A stretch of 64,000 nt of DNA from Aureibaculum marinum (GTDB lineage Bacteria; Bacteroidota; Bacteroidia; Flavobacteriales; Flavobacteriaceae): contig NZ_RPFJ01000006.1 of assembly GCF_003813905.1 (NCBI RefSeq), positions 372,001 to 436,000 of the forward strand, read 5' to 3'. The position numbers and the translations under genes are program-made. Shown piece after piece: positions 61,287 through 64,000 of this stretch. Each line of letters opens with the position of its first letter. Position 1 is the stretch's first letter. The notes under the pieces were generated by a model. That model was given only the letters and a program-made list of their open reading frames with translations. It did no database searches and had not been told where the DNA came from.

Positions 61287-64000
61287 TTAAAATTTAACAT
61301 TTAAACCGATACTTACAATTCTTGATGGCGTATAAACATTATTTACGGTACCGTTAAAATTTTGTTGTATAGTCAATCCTTTTCTTGCATTTACAGAAAA
61401 TAAATTTTCTCCACTAACATAAATTAATGCATTTGATACGCCAATACTACTAAGTACACTTTCAGGTAAATTGTAAGATAAATTAGCACGTTTTAAATTC
61501 AGATATGAAGCATCGGTTAGCCATCTATCTGAGGTGGCATTAAAATCTGTAGTGTTGCTAGGATCCATTCTAGGTACATCAGTAATGTCTCCAGGTTGTT
61601 GCCATCTATCCAAAATATCAACACTTAATGCAGAGCCGTAAGTTCCAGAGCTCATAAGACCTTGATAATTGCTATCTAATATTTCACCACCTATTTGATA
61701 GGTTAATAAAAATGATAAATTAAAAGCTTTATAAGAAAGGTTATTGTTAATTGAACCCATTAAATCAGGTATTGCAGTACCAGCATAGTGATATCTTGCT
61801 TGAGCATCATCTGTAGTTAAGGTCATTCCGTCTATTTCTCTAACAGAAGAGCCTGAAGCTCCCTCCTCAGCAACATATAAAATTTCTCCATCAGCAGGGT
61901 CAACTCCATACCAATCTCTTAACCAATAGTCGTAAATAGATCTACCAACCATTAATTTTTTTGAACCATTAATAATTTCTTCTTGAGGTAATTTGGTAAA
62001 CTCATTTTTTATGGTAGTAGCATTTATTCCAAAGTTCCAGTTAAAGTTTTCTGTTTTTATTACATCGTAATTTAAACTAACTTCAATACCTCTGTTATAC
62101 ATAGATCCGATATTTTGAGGAATCGATGTGCTACCACTAGAAAGAGGTAATGGTACATCAAATAATAGATTGTCAGAATTTCTGTTGTAATATTCTATAA
62201 CACCATCAAGCCTATTGTCAAATAAACGAAATTCAAGGGCAACATCAGAGCTTTCACTAGCCTCCCATTGTAAGTTAGATGCAGCTAAGCCTGCTTGTAA
62301 TATTCCAGGTTCTGACTGGTTGTTATAACCTAAATCGTACAATCCTTGGTAGGCATAAAAACTAATACCTGAATTATTACCTAATTCTCCATAAGAAGCA
62401 CGAAGTTTTAAAGCATTTATCCAATCTAAATCTTGTATAAAGCTTTCTTGATCAAGACGCCATGCTGCACCTATTGACCAAAAATCACCCCATCTGGTAT
62501 CTTTTGAAAATTTTGAAGAACCATCTTGTCTATATGATGCACTTAAAAAATATTTTCCATCATAATCGTAATTTAAACGTCCAAAATAACTTTCATCAGT
62601 TCTTGTATCTAATATAGAGGTTAAACTTAACGTAGTTACAAAATTGATTAACTCTGAGTTTCCATCAACAATTTGTTGTTGACGAGAACCATCTAAATAA
62701 TCAATTTTATAATCAAGAGATTCGTGAGCTAATAAAGCTTTAAAATTATGCTTGTCATTAAAAGTTTTGCTGTAGTTTAACAATTGATTAAAACCAACAG
62801 CAGTTCTTCGTTCATATGTGCGACCAGCTCTACCACCAGGAGCTCCGTCACCTACATATTTATTTTCGAAATCTGTATTGTAATAATGGCGTTGGTCAAA
62901 ACTAGCATTAACTGTAAAAACCAATCCATCCGTCAATGTTATGTCAACATAAGATTTTGCATTAATTGAGGTGATTTCATCCAAATCTTCATTAAAATCT
63001 ATTTCGGCAGCTATATGTCTACCGTCACTAGCACCACTAGCTCTTTTAGCATCTAAATCATATATTTTATTCCCATTATCGTCTAAAATATAATTACCCG
63101 ACGCGTCATGTTTGTGTATGTTATAAATTGGTCCAATTCCTCTTGTAAAACGTATAGGGTTTACAAATGAAGAAGTTTGAGCAGATGTAGCTTGTGCTTG
63201 GTTACCAGCTGAATTTGAAATACCAACATTTAATCCAGTTTTTAACCATTTTGTTGCTTGGTGATTTACGTTAACACGTCCAGAAATTCTTTCAAAATCT
63301 GAGTTTAAGATATAACCTTCTTCTTTTAAGTACCCTAATGACGCATAAAAGTCACTTTTTTCAGTACCTCCTTGATAACTCATATCATAATTTTGACGAA
63401 ATCCTTTTCTAGTAATTGCATCTTCCCAATCTAAATCATCAGGATACAACAAGCTAGCACTAGGGTTGATTTTACCATCTATACCTACTATTTGGTCATT
63501 AGGTACATTGTATGGATTATTTTTCAATTCATCATAGATGTTATTGGTAGCATATAAATTAGCTGCAGTTACATCTGCAGGGTCGTCAATACCAGGTATT
63601 GCCTCTCCATTACGCAATGCTTCCCACATGATTTCATAATATTGATCTGGTCCTAATCTATCATATTCAGGAATTGAACGATCAACAATACTAGCAGATA
63701 CATTTAAAGAGAATTCACCCTTTCTGTTTTTTCCTTTTTTTGTAGTAATCATTACAACACCATTAGCTGCTTTATTACCATATAGTGCGGTAGAAGAAGC
63801 ATCTTTTAAAATGGTAAGGCTTTCGATGTCGTTTGGGTTAATCGAATTAATTGATCCTGTAAAAGGGACACCGTCAACAACATACAAAGGAGAACTACTA
63901 GCAGAAAATGACCCAAAACCTCTAATACGAATATTTTGCCCAGAACCAGGTTGACCACTTCCAAATGTAGCAGTAACCCCAGCAGCAGAACCTTCAATTG
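61287..64000 (-). CDS. SusC/RagA-like TonB-dependent outer-membrane transporter, N-terminus beyond window
   Basis: Partial gene; the frame is open to the window edge (about 904 codons). The visible N-terminal part is the plug domain: GSGQPGSGQN, IRIRGFGSFS, SPLYVVDGVPF, then the NDIESLTILKDASSTALYG segment. It continues as a 22-strand barrel with YFLSASYRQDGSSKF and ends VSIGLNVKF. The carboxypeptidase-like domain and signal lie outside. It imports an oligomer too large for porins with the adjoining SusD. An internal TTG at 63887 is not the start. Confidence 0.93.
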   Translation of the reverse strand, partial: IEGSAAGVTATFGSGQPGSGQNIRIRGFGSFSASSSPLYVVDGVPFTGSINSINPNDIESLTILKDASSTALYGNKAANGVVMITTKKGKNRKGEFSLNVSASIVDRSIPEYDRLGPDQYYEIMWEALRNGEAIPGIDDPADVTAANLYATNNIYDELKNNPYNVPNDQIVGIDGKINPSASLLYPDDLDWEDAITRKGFRQNYDMSYQGGTEKSDFYASLGYLKEEGYILNSDFERISGRVNVNHQATKWLKTGLNVGISNSAGNQAQATSAQTSSFVNPIRFTRGIGPIYNIHKHDASGNYILDDNGNKIYDLDAKRASGASDGRHIAAEIDFNEDLDEITSINAKSYVDITLTDGLVFTVNASFDQRHYYNTDFENKYVGDGAPGGRAGRTYERRTAVGFNQLLNYSKTFNDKHNFKALLAHESLDYKIDYLDGSRQQQIVDGNSELINFVTTLSLTSILDTRTDESYFGRLNYDYDGKYFLSASYRQDGSSKFSKDTRWGDFWSIGAAWRLDQESFIQDLDWINALKLRASYGELGNNSGISFYAYQGLYDLGYNNQSEPGILQAGLAASNLQWEASESSDVALEFRLFDNRLDGVIEYYNRNSDNLLFDVPLPLSSGSTSIPQNIGSMYNRGIEVSLNYDVIKTENFNWNFGINATTIKNEFTKLPQEEIINGSKKLMVGRSIYDYWLRDWYGVDPADGEILYVAEEGASGSSVREIDGMTLTTDDAQARYHYAGTAIPDLMGSINNNLSYKAFNLSFLLTYQIGGEILDSNYQGLMSSGTYGSALSVDILDRWQQPGDITDVPRMDPSNTTDFNATSDRWLTDASYLNLKRANLSYNLPESVLSSIGVSNALIYVSGENLFSVNARKGLTIQQNFNGTVNNVYTPSRIVSIGLNVKF

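Noticed and set aside
63806-63997. Minus-strand 63-aa leucine-rich ORF
   Set aside because: Alternative frame of the SusC plug region; the SusC frame continues through it to the window edge.

Overview
The window reads as a chromosomal segment of a marine-type flavobacterium (Bacteroidota, Flavobacteriia). It is AT-rich, and its lipoprotein signal peptides follow the MKK...SC pattern. It carries a SusC/SusD pair, a type B T9SS C-terminal domain, GH92 enzymes and promoters of the Bacteroidota TTTG/TAnnTTTG type. Several housekeeping proteins (DnaJ, MurA, CarB, LepB) show non-enterobacterial architectures. No phage, insertion sequence, CRISPR array or tRNA was seen.

Layout. 1-4.05 kb (minus): end of an exopolysaccharide locus with a truncated Wzc-like kinase/chain-length protein, a Wza-like export lipoprotein and a DegT-type sugar aminotransferase. 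4.2-21.4 kb and 30.9-34.8 kb: a two-part glycan salvage region. It holds a NagB-PIG-L fusion, a LytTR two-component pair, three GH92 alpha-mannosidases, an SSS symporter, a GH130 phosphorylase, a CBM9-like protein, GH20, a DUF1080 protein, a Gfo/Idh oxidoreductase and a GH29 fucosidase. Together these can be read as trimming of high-mannose and fucosylated N-glycans outside the cytoplasm, uptake of a Man-GlcNAc-type disaccharide, phosphorolysis and entry of GlcN6P into glycolysis. 21.4-28.4 kb: a curli-type amyloid locus with a long repeat-bearing leader, a 38-strand curlin, a CsgB-like minor curlin, a CsgH-CsgE fusion, CsgF, an extended CsgG and a propeller lipoprotein. A convergent T9SS cargo gene follows.

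35-59.5 kb is mainly core genome: UvrD-type helicase, DUF4290, murA, grpE-dnaJ, rnpB, TlpA-like thioredoxin, a class III aminotransferase, an LptA/OstA-like protein, a PIF1-like helicase, DUF695-RraB, carB, rpmH (short, 53 aa), an SDR, parA-parB-DUF5683-dapB-lepB-WbqC-DUF6122. 59.8-64 kb (minus) is a SusC/SusD pair with the SusC start beyond the window.

The most unusual content is RNA-level. Between dnaJ and rnpB lie two tandem, homologous candidate small RNAs. Each has a TATATTTG -7 element, an 8-bp/8-nt 5' hairpin with compensatory changes, an identical single-stranded core and an intrinsic terminator. Their core is perfectly complementary over 15-16 nt to the start-codon region of two tandem micro-ORFs in the leader of the curlin gene 20 kb away. 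This suggests a trans-acting antisense circuit on amyloid expression, or more widely on mRNAs beginning ATGAAAAAG. It is an inference from sequence only.
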